Shown here: in pieces, positions 1 to 12,255 of the stretch
Numbering within the stretch: the stretch's first letter is position 1
How the letters are laid out: every line of letters begins with the position of its first letter
Source of the DNA: Glandiceps talaboti
Lineage: Eukaryota; Hemichordata; Enteropneusta; Spengelidae
Assembly (NCBI RefSeq): GCF_964340395.1
Contig: NC_135570.1
Span: forward strand, 13,156,322 to 13,220,321
Length of the DNA stretch: 64,000 bases
Direction: 5' to 3'
Program-made: the position numbers and the translations under genes
Notes under the pieces: model-generated
What the model saw: the letters and a program-made list of their open reading frames with translations, nothing else
Told to the model about the DNA's origin: nothing
Database searches by the model: none

Positions 1-599
1 TTCTACTATTTGTGTTTACTTTGATAACGATAAATATTTACTTTACGCCAATAATTTCACATATTTGGTGGGTGACACATTGTGACGATTGTAATGTTTT
101 GTAGAAATTCCCCGGAAGTTGTCAATGCATGAAATTTTCCTGTCAAGCGTTGACATCTCGTTGATTATAAAGACAACAAACCAAGTTGACTTTCTCAACA
201 GACCTTCGTAAAACTATGTACCGTTCACTTTGTAAACATTGGTGTAAGCGTGTACGATAAGTTGTAATGAGATACTTCCTCGGGGTAACTTGTCCACTCG
301 TCCTCAATTATACACTTCGCCTCGTAGGTATTCAGGATTCGACAAACTATTTCACCGACAGATGTTTAAAATTAAGAAGTATACATGTCGAGAGAGTAAA
401 TGAAATACCAACACGTCGTTCAGATTGACTAGACGATAGTATGCACAAATTAGAAAGGACTGCACTGAAACAAACCCGTCCTGTGGCTTCCAAGCCTTGC
501 AAGTGATCCGAATACTACTGCTACCGTTTGCCAATAAAATTATGCACGGGTACAAATCCACTAGGGAGTGACTCCCCAGATAAACAACACTTCCTATTC

Positions 600-1100
600 A
601 ATTCAACAGTAGATGACACAAAACTTCCGGACCACGAAAGGGCGACTCACTCACCGGTGAACCTGGGGTACACAATGTCGTAACGCCTATATGTATATTT
701 TCCTTGCCGCATGCAGATAGAAAGTTCCAGTTTTGATTCACGATTCCAATCCCAGTACAGAGCTTGTACAGTGCGGCGATCCTGAAAAGTGGTCGTGGCG
801 GTGAACCTCTGCAGCTCTGCAGTTCGGCGCGGCGGTCGTCGAAAATCTTGTGTACGTGAATTCAGCTGCCTTCGTACCCGCTGAACTACTACGAACTGAC
901 GTCGAATTGCAGGGATGATGTTATCAGTTAGCTTGTTTCCTCAATTACTAGACTCTGTCGCGACGTCACTTTGTCAGACTTAAAGCGCACATAAACGATG
1001 TATATAGTAAAAGCCGCTGAAAATAGAAACGTTTAACTTGACTGACGACGCTTATCAGGTGACCAAAATGGCGACGAATGATTAGCAGATGAAAGCGAAA
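600..1100. promoter_or_regulatory. CpG-rich promoter-like patch
   Basis: CG dinucleotides are clearly denser here than in the surrounding AT-rich DNA, especially at about 770-890 and 1040-1110. A YY1-like AAAATGGCG sits at about 1067-1075. Such islands commonly mark transcription starts in animals. A gene reading leftward out of the window is possible, but no transcript structure can be proved. This is inference from base composition. Confidence 0.25.
655..781 (-). CDS. Candidate exon of an unknown leftward gene
   Basis: On the minus strand an open stretch of about 42 codons is bounded by an acceptor-like CTTTTCAG (ending 782) and a strong donor GTGAGT (654-649). The predicted peptide includes LYWDWNRESKLELSIC and YRRYDIVYPRFT, which look protein-like, but I recognise no family. 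The frame is open somewhat further upstream to a TGA. It could equally be a chance open frame in CpG-rich promoter DNA, so confidence is low. Confidence 0.18.
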
Positions 1101-1329
1101 GGTCCCGGATGCAAAATTCCCAATATTTTTTAGCTTGAGGGCGGTAGTGTTGTTACGACTGTGAGAATAAAATAGAATATTCCTGGCATCCCTTTACACT
1201 GTGGGAACAAAACTTTTCCCTTATGGAAGACATTCAGTTCACATCTGGTTTTCAGTCGTTTCAACAAGAAGTTATGATTTAACTTTGTTGGTACTGAAAC
1301 CTCTACCATTTTTTTGTCAGTAAAATTAC

Positions 1330-1430
1330 CCCCCCCCCCCCACCACCACCACCACCACCACCACCACCACCACCACACAACACAACACAACACAACACAA
1401 CACAACACGACACAACACAACACAACAACA
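1330..1430. repeat. Compound microsatellite: poly-C, (CCA)n, (CAACA)n
   Basis: A C homopolymer runs directly into CCA/CAC trinucleotide repeats and then CAACA pentanucleotide repeats. It gives a spurious tryptophan-rich open frame on the minus strand. Confidence 0.95.
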
Positions 1431-1498
1431 GCTTAGATTAGATTGATTGTTGGGAAATGTCACATGAATCCTGTTACTACTAATGTATCAATATACTC

Positions 1499-1684
1499 TA
1501 ACAAATACTACACATCCCTATGACTGGGAGCAGAGCATGTATAATGCAATACATGAAATTAATGCCTTCACTTTAGTTTGCTATGCCACTTTAACAAATA
1601 CTACACATCCCTATGGCTGGGAGCAGAGCATGTATAATACAATACATGAAATTAATGCCTCCAATTCAGTTTACTATATAACAC
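1499..1684. repeat. Tandem duplication, two 93-bp units
   Basis: The segment beginning TAACAAATACTACACATCCC at 1499 recurs at 1592 with few changes. Both copies carry GGGAGCAGAGCATGTATAAT and ACATGAAATTAATGCC. The repeat makes an open frame on the plus strand that has no other sign of being a gene. Confidence 0.9.
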
Positions 1685-1827
1685 TGAAAGCCAAAGTTGT
1701 CAACAATTAATTTGGGAGCCCAAGTACACAAGCAATAGATTTCCACATAGTATATATGAAGTGTGAAATAAACGATATCAAAACATTTGTGAAAATATGA
1801 AATTTTATTTCTAACTATATAGTTACA

Positions 1828-1915
1828 AAGGATTTCCGAATAGGTTCAAACCCCAACTGCAGTGGTAAAATGCAAGTGGTTTAACCACTTGGCCACCGAC
1901 AACCCTCACTCGGCC
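1828..1915 (-). mobile_element. tRNA-derived SINE head
   Basis: Reading the minus strand from about 1910, there is a pol III A-box-like TGGCCAAGTGGTTAA followed about 40 bases later by a B-box-like GGTTTGAACCT. The order, spacing and sequence match the internal promoter of a Leu/Ser-type tRNA, but the cloverleaf is decayed. A related copy lies at 23808-23890. I interpret this as a tRNA-derived SINE rather than a working tRNA gene. Confidence 0.55.
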
Positions 1916-3414
1916 ACTAACAACCCTCTTACTTTCTTCACCCTTGGGGCTAATTAACCCCAAATACAGAGGCTGTGATAATAGGTATTTGGGTTGGTTT
2001 GCGGTCACTGTAGGTACTTGTCTGTTACTCCAAATACATATCTCAAAAAAGGATACCCAAAATATTTTCCCTTCTCCCGTCTATAATTAATATTATTTAC
2101 AAAATTGACTCATAACTTACTCTTATTAAAATGATTGCGTTATAAAAATAGAACACTTGCTGAATCATTTCAATGATTTGAAACAGTAAAATCAAAAACT
2201 TCCAACAGACTCAAAAAATTAATATTTAAAAAACAAACCCTGCTTCTGTATACACGTTTTAGATGTCTGAGCTGCATGCTACAGAATCTCAAAAATTGAA
2301 AATATCACGTGCTATAGTAGTTGTGACCACAAGCACGTAAAAAACTGATCAAAATGACATTAAAAATGATTGAATTCTTCATCATAAAGTCTCATCAAGG
2401 TCTAGAAAATATCTCTGCATCAAAATCTCAACTATTATGATTTAAGTGTTCATGGAAAGAAAGCCAATCATCACACACTCGATCAACTTCTCATCACCAT
2501 TCTCATTGGGACCAATGTTCTTGGGCTATTTGTAAATCGTAATCATGTCACAGGCAATAACTACTGAGAGCTGAGAATGCGAGTGCCAACATTTAGAGTA
2601 AACAGCGCCCCCAAGTGGCACACTTGTGTCATTATGTTGTTAATATTTTTTTTAAATTAAAGTACAGATGTAAATGATTGTTTACTGTATAATAGCATAA
2701 ACCTTCATTAATATGTAAATATCAGACAGTGGATAAAAGAAAACACCTTCATCAAATAAAACATCTGTTTACATATTTAAATCAAAGTCCATACTGCCTA
2801 TATAGAAAGATACACTACATTGATATATCAGTACTACAGGTGGTGCAATACATCTCACCTCTTTTGTATATATGTATATATTAAAATGTAAACGGTGCTC
2901 AGTACATTATATGTAGAGAGGTACAAATAACGCAATACTTTAATAGGATGACAATAATGAGCCGTCACACTATCTGATGATTGCTGTTGAGCGTAAAACT
3001 GTATTATGGCTCATTCATGTCTTAATAAGTATTGTGTCATAATCATGTCACAGGCATATATATATTACTATATATACACATAGGCAAACATGCACAATTT
3101 TCAATAACATACCACAATTGAAGTATTTCCATCCAATCTTTCTTAATACAATGGTCCCTCACTAAATCAATTATTGCCTCATTAACCCATGATTTAAGCT
3201 AAGTTGCAGATGCCATGTTGGCTCACAAATGGTTTTTGTTTTATTTAATTTATCATTGTGTGATTCTGAATCTATTAGAACCCTGCTATGCATATATGTT
3301 GCTGTCTGAATTTTACGCAAAAAGTACTGTTGACAAATACTTATGGCTAATAACCAAAATATAGGGTTGGTTCAAATCAGAAATGTCATTGAGTATTCAG
3401 ATATGCCATGACAG

Positions 3415-3468
3415 GGCGCCCTCACACAAACTAGTCTACCCCTGTCAGAACAGGCCTGTGAGGGCGCC
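3415..3468. repeat. Short GC-rich inverted repeat
   Basis: GGCGCCCTCACA (3415-3426) pairs perfectly with TGTGAGGGCGCC (3457-3468). A smaller CCTGTC/GACAGG-like stem lies in the loop. GGGGCGCCCTCACACA recurs at about 61727-61742, which suggests a dispersed repeat end. Confidence 0.7.
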
Positions 3469-4432
3469 AGTGCAGTGACAGGACATATCTTGAAGTCTAT
3501 ATTCAGCCTTGCTTTGATACTAAATGTACACAAACGTATGCATAATGTTTCAAGTTTTTCACAAAGTCATCTTTGTGGCAGTAACTTTGATTGTATTACG
3601 ATACTAGCACACAGGTTTCCTTCAGTTCATTTTTTAAGTAATAGTGGTTTTCACCTGTTCTGACTAAGAAGTTATACGTAATGTGCACAAATATGTCATA
3701 TTTCCCCACACATAATTACATGTGTATTTGAGTTGCTGACTACTTTGGAAAGACATAACATGAGTATTTGGCATTTACCATAATATATACCATAGATACA
3801 ACCTTTTTACACCATTTTTTGACAAAATAAAGAACAAAAATCTTTACATAGATATTGTTAGATTACTAGAATTGGTTTCCAACTTTGTCTGTCCATTTGC
3901 TACAACAGTGACAGACATTGTTGAAGATACATTAAAACTTAGAGATGTCAGTAGTAAACACCAGGGTGCACAGAATTAGTAGTTGCCTTGTCTAGAAATA
4001 CTAGTCCAGTGTATTTTTAATGATATGGCTGCTACGATAATTCTACTTTGAGCATATGCATTTTGTCATAGATATAATTTGCAGGTATTTACATGAACTC
4101 ATTCAAACACAAAATTGATGAGCATATATCTCTGAAAAGAAAGCAAAACTTAGCCAAAGAAAAGCAGAAAACTCCTTGCATAAGTTGTCTATTCATTCAG
4201 TCAAATGCACAGACTATTTATCAATATCCAACTGTGATAAGATGGTAAACCTTCAAGTAATTTACTGTACACTTCCACAAGTAAAGTAAACTTGGAGACT
4301 AACTTTGAAACCAATACTAGTAATCTATCAACATCAATATAAACATTTCTGTTCTTTCTTTTGTCAAAAAATCTGTTCCAGATAAGAAGACTTAAAAGTC
4401 GAAAAATATAGATTAAATATAAATTAGATTTC

Positions 4433-4438
4433 TTTATT
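4433..4438 (-). terminator. Possible poly(A) signal of the SLC15-type gene
   Basis: AATAAA on the minus strand about 155 bases past the stop codon, followed by moderately U-rich sequence. Other AATAAA hexamers lie further down (for example near 1804), so the true 3' end is uncertain. Confidence 0.3.
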
Positions 4439-4592
4439 AAAAATTTATATTGTATTTCACCAAACTAAACTATTTTTAATATTTCTGAAATATAATATTC
4501 ATGATATGTATCTCTGTATATACAATGAAATTATTGGAAGACTGAATTCTGTAAAAATTTCAACACCCTGTGAAAAAGTTGGAATTCGGTTT

Positions 4593-4855
4593 TCACATTG
4601 TGGTATCCAGTGCCTCATTTGTTTGTGACTGAACAGTTTCACTTTCTGTGATGGGTTTTACGACAGCACCTTTGCTGCTATCCGGCGTGTTCCGGTACGA
4701 AGAATCCAGAAATAAAACATCTTCCTTCTCAACATACTTGTATTTCCAGGCAATCAATACAAATATGACAAAATCAACGATCATCAGTATTGCGAGGAGA
4801 AAGAAAAATCGTTCTAAGTATCCGTCGTTTACTTCATCAGGCAGCCATGGATCAT
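4593..4855 (-). CDS. SLC15A4: SLC15-type transporter exon 8 (last coding exon)
   Basis: Residues 519-605 plus stop. The acceptor CCCGTAG precedes codons for DDPWLPDEVNDGY, then a hydrophobic segment (FFFLLAILMIVDFVIFVLIAW) that is the last membrane helix, then a polar cytosolic tail ending EALDTTM. Confidence 0.9.
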
Positions 4856-5112
4856 CTACGGGAGAACAAGAAAATGACGATTTGTCTTTTATTGAGTAAT
4901 TAGGAAACAGATTTCAGTAGGAATCACAAACACTTCAAATTTTGACACATTATATTAAAGGAACACAGTCTGCAACTTGTAAGTACAAAATGTATTTTTC
5001 ATCATTTTTGTGGCCAAATAAAAGGTTACTTATATTTTACCCGTCGCTGTCACTTGTTTAATGACCAGTAGTCACTAATAAAATTCTTACTGTGCAAACT
5101 GTTGTGATTCTT

Positions 5113-5168
<56 letters not shown>

Positions 5169-8100
5169 TTTCTATAAGGCAGATTTCCAGAGCAATGTTC
5201 TGTTCAGTAGCACTGAATGGCTAAAGCACACCATATGCTTTGGTGAACAAATAAGTCTTCAGTTTTGTTTTGAAACAATCCAGGCTGGAGGCTTGGTGGA
5301 TGTCAAGTGACAAAGAGTCCCATAGTTTGGGGGCGACATATGAAAATGAACGACCTCCATAGGTGACTTATCTGTAATTTGTTGTTGTAAGTAGATTCTT
5401 GTTTGTAAAACGTAGAGTGCGACTTTCATACGATATGAATAAAATAACATCATTTTATTCATATATATTCGAGTCCTATTAGACTACAGTATCACAGCAG
5501 TTTATAAAGTAGGAGTTTTGACAATGAAGGTACTCATAGAGTTCTACTAATTGAAACATGGTTACTTAAACCATCACTTACAATTGACAGAACTCAATCT
5601 AGGTATTAAAATAAATTATACACAATCCGATGACATAATTTATCACATGTATAAAAAAAGTTGAGGAAATTCTTACTATTCTCTCATCTGTTCACACAAT
5701 GCCAGAAGACAGTAATGTTATGCAAGACATGTATCGACATAAACATTATACTAGAATAGCTTGTGTACTTGACCTAGGGTCCCATAATAACTCTTACCAG
5801 GTGTGGCAGCATTGACAATGATAACCAGTAGAGATCCTAGATAACTACCGAGTCCAGTTGTTAGTAAAAACATTCCCATGACGACACCTTGCATTGCTGG
5901 TGGTGACTGGGAATAGGCAAACTCCAACCCTGCAGTGGAGAAAAGATTTACCAAACGAGAAAAACAATGTAAGAAAGGCCAAAGGTCAGTAGAGATCAGT
6001 GTGTCCTCTAAGCCAATTTGATGCACCACTGACGCACACAATTTCTAGTGACGCACCAAAATTTGGTGTTCCCCTATCTCTTACTATGTGGTGACTCGCA
6101 AGAAATCCCAGTTTTTCTCATTTTGACTCACAACAAAATTTTGCTATCGTTAGAAGGCACACTGGTAAAGATATTGCTGTAACAACATTGCCTTGCATCA
6201 CAAATGACGACTGAGATGGTGCACCCTTCCCTGCAGTTGAGGAAAGATAATATACATAACAACAAACATCCTAGGTCACAGGTCAGTTATAAATCACCCC
6301 TAGAATAGTCAATATGTTCAAAATTGTTGAAATTGACAGAGATATAGAAATGGAAAAATTGATTTTTTTCACCTACCTGTTATTGAGGTAAATATCTCAC
6401 TGGCTCCAATTAATGTAAATTGAGGTACTTGTGCAAAGATGCTTATATTTGATGAATTATATATCTGATTACTGATCTCCTGTGGAAAGCCTCCATTTGT
6501 TCGAAGCTCATTTTTACGGCAGATCTCAACTATAGCAGCTAATATAACAGACACTGTTGCCAATATCATACCAAAACCTGCAAAAAATCCAACCAGCATT
6601 TGATGGTTACAATCTTGTTAGTGCTATTTCGAAATGTTTTGCCATCAAATTCTCAAGCACATATTCATTCCATAGTCAAAGCAAATCTCTGATAAGACTT
6701 CCTTGCTACATGAATAGTGCCCTAGGGAAAAAAGAACACTAGTGACCCCTTTATGCAAATTGAGGTCATTATGAGTCAACAGTCCAGACCATGTGATACG
6801 ATCTAAGCCAATCACTGTAGGTTGTACGAAAACAATCATATGGATAGTGTTTATTACAGGATATTAAACAAGTTGCAATATTTTAATTCTTTCATTGACT
6901 TTCTGAAATCTCCTTACCCATTCTCCTCAAGGGTGTGAAATTGATTCCTTTATTTTCCAGACAAGGATAGATAACTCGATCCATCAATGGTATCATGACA
7001 AGAATGATCGCTATATTAAATAGATTCAGACTCGATATTGGGATGGTGAAATCTCCATGGGTTAACCTCATTCTCTCTCCTTGCAGGAAATACACAGATT
7101 GCATCTGGTAAGAAATTCAAAAAAAAATTTACCCAATAAATATAAAGTATTTTATTACAGTTTCAGAACACTCCACGCATCTGGGATTCCATTCTTTTGT
7201 CATATGATTCCAGTGATGAGTCATGTGACCAACCCAGAACACCAGACTGATGAACAAGTCCACAGGTGTGGATGAAAAGTTTAAGTTTTGCTTTCACTAA
7301 ACATCAATTGTGTGTAGTGTTTCAAAAGTTTAACTTCTCTGTTGATACAGTAACCAACACACGTGATCTTGCACCAATAGTTTCAGAACGGTTCTGAATC
7401 AAGGTTACCTTGGTAACAGAGGAGTAATATTTACTCAGTTTCCGATGCAGTGAACCATAACTTTGGAGGTGAATAACAGTATAATATCAGTTACTATGGG
7501 TGTATATAAACAATTTTGACCAACATCAAAATATTTTGTCTCGTTTCTCATGAGCACACTGCACCCAAACTTTTCTTTTCATTTCCTTCAAATCACAAAA
7601 AATTACACGAATTATTTTGAATTCTAAAGTTTCCATGTTTCAGTTGTGCCTATACCTGCATGTAAATGGTCCAGTATGGAATGATTGTCAGGAAGACAGG
7701 GACAATTCTTCCCAGAGATTTCACTTCTTCTACATGTACTTCTAAATAAGATCCGCCATTAGTCTCTTTTGCTCTGTCCAGACAGCTATCAATATCCGTT
7801 CCACTCACAGATTTAGATCTCAGTCTCCTCACACTCTGATACAGGATCTTTCCAACTCTGGAATACGCACTCCCTGTTATGTTTAATCAGATAGAAAAAA
7901 TATGTTGAAAGGGCTTGGTTTGTGTTAGTCTAGATGCTAGCCATGGCTTCCAATCTCAAGATCTCTCCACCCTGTCTAGCTCAATGAGAAATCATGAACC
8001 AGAGGCACTTCATGCAAATGAGTGAACACCTGAACTGTTAGAATGATGTAAACAATGTATAAGTAGTGTCCTGATATGACAAAATGTACTGTATGGATAT

Positions 8101-11100
8101 TATGTAACTGCCCACAATAAATACAAACCCTTTCTTGGGGGGGGGGGGGGGGGGGGGAATTCTGTGATTAATAAATCCTGTTGTTCTCACCTTGTAGTTT
8201 TTTTGCACTTACCAATACACCCCCTCCCCACCCCACAGTAGAAAGCGGATTAACAAGGACATGACGGTAATGACTGTGGGTAGCTTCGTTTGAATTTGAC
8301 ATTCACCTCAGTTCCTCTCGCACTGAGCTAGATGTGAGAAGTGATTCAAAGCCACGGATAACCTCTAGGCTAGGTAGTATGAAAGAAGTTGGTGTTTGAT
8401 ATTTGGCAAGGTTGATGCTAGTCTTGTATTTCGGTTGCTAAATAAAGCTAAAAGGTGATGAGTACCTCTCTCTCTCTCTCTCTCTCTAGGCACAGCGCCC
8501 CCAGTGGCAACATTTGGCACTTTTAAAGTCTAGCAGCATGACCAGGTTTCTATGTATTACATCTATCACATTGACTTACTTCATTGATATAAAAGTCGAC
8601 CACAGACCATAATCAAGTTTACAGTTTTTGTAAACAATACAATTTGAAGATGTTTGTTAAGGTTGCATATTTTGAATTCTGGTTGTTACTAGTCAGAGCT
8701 GGTCAGCATGGGGAGAACCCGGCACTGTGAACAACAGTAGGATGGTGTTTGGAAACTTCCCAATCTTGTATTTAGTTAGGACTAGCATGTGTTTGTATCA
8801 ACATGAACACCAGTAAAATAAATAAACAATCCAAAACATATCAAATTATGCTAAATATCTGGGTTTATTTTTGTTAATCTCTTTCAATGCTTTTGCCTAA
8901 CATTCGAAAAACATTCTCCCTAACATCTCCGAACATAATTTGCTTGATTTTCTTACAATATTTTCACCCAACATTGTAAACATCCTTCAAATAGTTGTTG
9001 AGATAAAAAATTTGCCATTTTTCAAACCGTTTTTTTGCAACATTTTTTTTGCAACATTTACAACATTTGAGCATTCATTTGATCATTTTTCGATAACATA
9101 CCTTCTGGGGGTTTATTGATATAACTATTCCGTCCAATCAGCAACAACACAACAGCTATCAAGATTGAGATAACAGGAATGAGATAGCCAATCACAAAGC
9201 TAACTTCTTGCTGGATGTATACGACAATGGAAAATGCTAACGCTGACCCTACATTGATGAACCAATAAAACCTGTAGACAAACAAGATAAATTATTACTC
9301 CCGGTAGGTGAAAATAGAGTTATGGTGGTTAAATGGCCAGTTTTGAATCTGTACATTGCTGGCTGGAAGTTGATCACGATGGTTGAATGGTTAGAGTGCC
9401 TGGCTTGTAATCTGTACATTGCTGGTTGTGGAGTCATGAGGGTTGAATGGTTAGAGGGGTTGGCTTGTAATCTGTACATTGCTGGTTGTGGAGTCATGAT
9501 GGTTGAATGGTTAGAGTGGTTGGCTTGTAATCTGTACTTTGCTGGTTGTGGAGTCATGAGGGTTGAATGGTTAGAGGGGTTGGCTTGTAATCTGTACTTT
9601 GCTGGTTGTGGAGTCATGATGGTTGAATGGTTAGAGTGACTGGCATGTAATCTGTACATTGCTGGTTGTAGAGTCATGATGGTTGAATGGTTAGAGGGGT
9701 TGGCTTGTAATCTGTACATTGCTGGTTGAGGAGTCGTGATGGTTGAGTGGTTAGAGTGCTTGGCATGTAATCTGTACATTGTTGGTTGTGGAGCTAAATT
9801 TTTTGTAAACTTTTGAGAAGTATTTTTTTTTCTCACCAGTTGAAAAAAGTCTGCACTGCTTTTTGTCCAAGATCTTCAGTTTGTTGAGCACCAAATGGAC
9901 CTACGTTTGATTTGATGCCACCTGTTCCTATGGCGATGAGAGTTAATCCAATGAGATAAAAGATTCTTTTCTGTTCCACAGTTAAAACATACTCTCCACC
10001 TGTTATTTCAAGGAATTCTATTGAAACCACTGGTAGTAAGGAAGCACCTGTTTGGAAAAATATGACGAAAAAAAATGGATTCTTGAAAAAATAGGAAAAT
10101 TGATAAAACTATTTTCTGAACCAAGGTTCATCAACCTTTGCAAAAATGCCACAATCGATATATCGATATTGTACGTACAATAACAAATATTTTACACATT
10201 TATCAGTCTTAAGCAATTTATTGAGTTACAAATAAGGACTTGGTCTATGTTGTGTCACATTTGATTTTTCAAGTAGGAAGCCATGATAAAATTGTTTTGT
10301 AAATTAAAAATAAAAATCCAAAATAAATAACCAATCCTTATCCATATGGCCACTTGAAGTCATCAGATCTGACCCTTAGCTGTGCTCTGACATAAGGGCA
10401 ACACACTCTGTGTTGTCTGCAGTGTTTGTCTGGACTATGAACTGTTATTAATCCTTGACCAACAAACATGTATAGATGGATAATGGGTTAATAAGTATGT
10501 TTATCCTAACATCATGAACATTGTGTGAGTGAAACATTACTTCGTAGGAAAAACATCGAATCTTGTCACAATAAGTACGAAAAATAGCTAATCTTGTTAC
10601 AATTAGGATGATCAAATTTTATACAGGAGATCAACAAACAAGACAGACAGAAAAAGTGAAATATGATTTATAATTTATAAATAATGGAGTCATTTCTCAA
10701 GTATCTAGATTACAGTCACATTTTCTCTTGAAGGGAAGCAAAGAAGCAAGGTAAACTGATGAAAGAAGGGGACAAAAAAAGGAGAGAAATCTGAAAAAAT
10801 ACAAAGAAGAAAGACAAATAGCAAAATTAAAGAGGCTACGTGGATGAGAATTGGGTATTTGTTTTAGATTTTTTAATTTATTAAACAATTTTATCATGGC
10901 TTCTTACTTGAAAAATTAACTTGAAAGAACATATGCCAAACCCTTCTCTGTTACTCAATAAACTGCAAAAGACTGCTAAATATAAATAAATGTTTGTTAT
11001 TGTACGTACAATAACAAACATTTTTACACATGTTATAGTTTTTTGCAATGTATCAGAGTTACAAACACAGACTTGCCATATGTTGTTTCACATTGATTTT

Positions 11101-12221
11101 TCAAACAGAAAGCCATGATAAAATTGTTTAATAAATTAAAAAATCCAAAATAAATACCCAATTCTCATCCATATGACCACTTTAAAACTTCCAGAGCTGG
11201 TTCTAGAATTAATAAAGGGGAGAGCGAAGGGGAAGTTGAAGCCTGAAAGCGTTTTTAATACGTTCCAACCGTGTGGTAGCAAATGGTTATAACCATAAGC
11301 AGACTAACGACTGAATTTTTCAGACTAGGGTACTGGGTGTTGTGGATACAAAAACATTTTGTGACATATTCAACTTCAAATTATTGATTTCTAAAATCTA
11401 CCTGTCATCAAACTGACAACCTTCTGACAACAAAATGTTACAATTTTAAAAGTGTACTTCAAAACACAATCCACTCAGATTTTTGCCTGCAATTTCAAGT
11501 AGAATGTGCCCAACAAGTCAATTTGTCTGAAAACCAAAGTTTTTCAAATCTTCCATGAAAAGTTGTTTTTAGGACCTATTGCAAATGAAGAAATTTTGGG
11601 TTCACAATCTTCTTTTCAAGGAAATCCTCAATCTTTCAATTTCAAATAACATGGTAAAAATTTTACTTAGTAGCCATATTGGATTCTAAAATGAGAGCCA
11701 TATTGGATTCAGTAGCCATATTGGATTCTAAAATGAGCGCCATATTGGATTCAGTAGCCATATTGGATTCTAAATGACAGCCATACTGGATTCAGTGACT
11801 CCTGATTTAAAAAAAAAAAATTAACTGGGAATGTGTCAAGTTTCTTGAAAAATGCAACAGAAAAATATGTAAAGCTTTAATTCCAAGGTGCATACTAAGT
11901 TTGATTTGAATAGTTATATGGTGTGTCATCAGGTATAAGTCCACTTTCTACAATAAGTTCAAACGCAGGTAAACTTTTAATCATGTTTAACAAAACGATA
12001 AAGTTTTCAATCTAAATATGACATATTATTACATAATATGGGGAATATGTTATGCTGGCAAAATAAAACAAAAATCTGTGACATTGGGAGTTAGGGTTGC
12101 TTGTTGTGTATTGAACTTGAAGACAGTTTGGTTGAAATTGACCTTATACATGTTTGAGATACAGATAAACACACACAGACAGACACACGGATGATGGACG
12201 GACACAGAACCAAAATAGTAG

Positions 12222-12255
<34 letters not shown>

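Noticed and set aside
1130-1423. Open frame of 97 codons rich in Trp and Gly on the minus strand
   Set aside because: Produced by the poly-C/(CCA)n/(CAACA)n microsatellite.
9249-9836. Open frame of 195 codons with repeated MYRLQANPSNHST
   Set aside because: Translation of the 60-bp intronic tandem array. It overlaps splice sites of real SLC15 exons and has no family resemblance.
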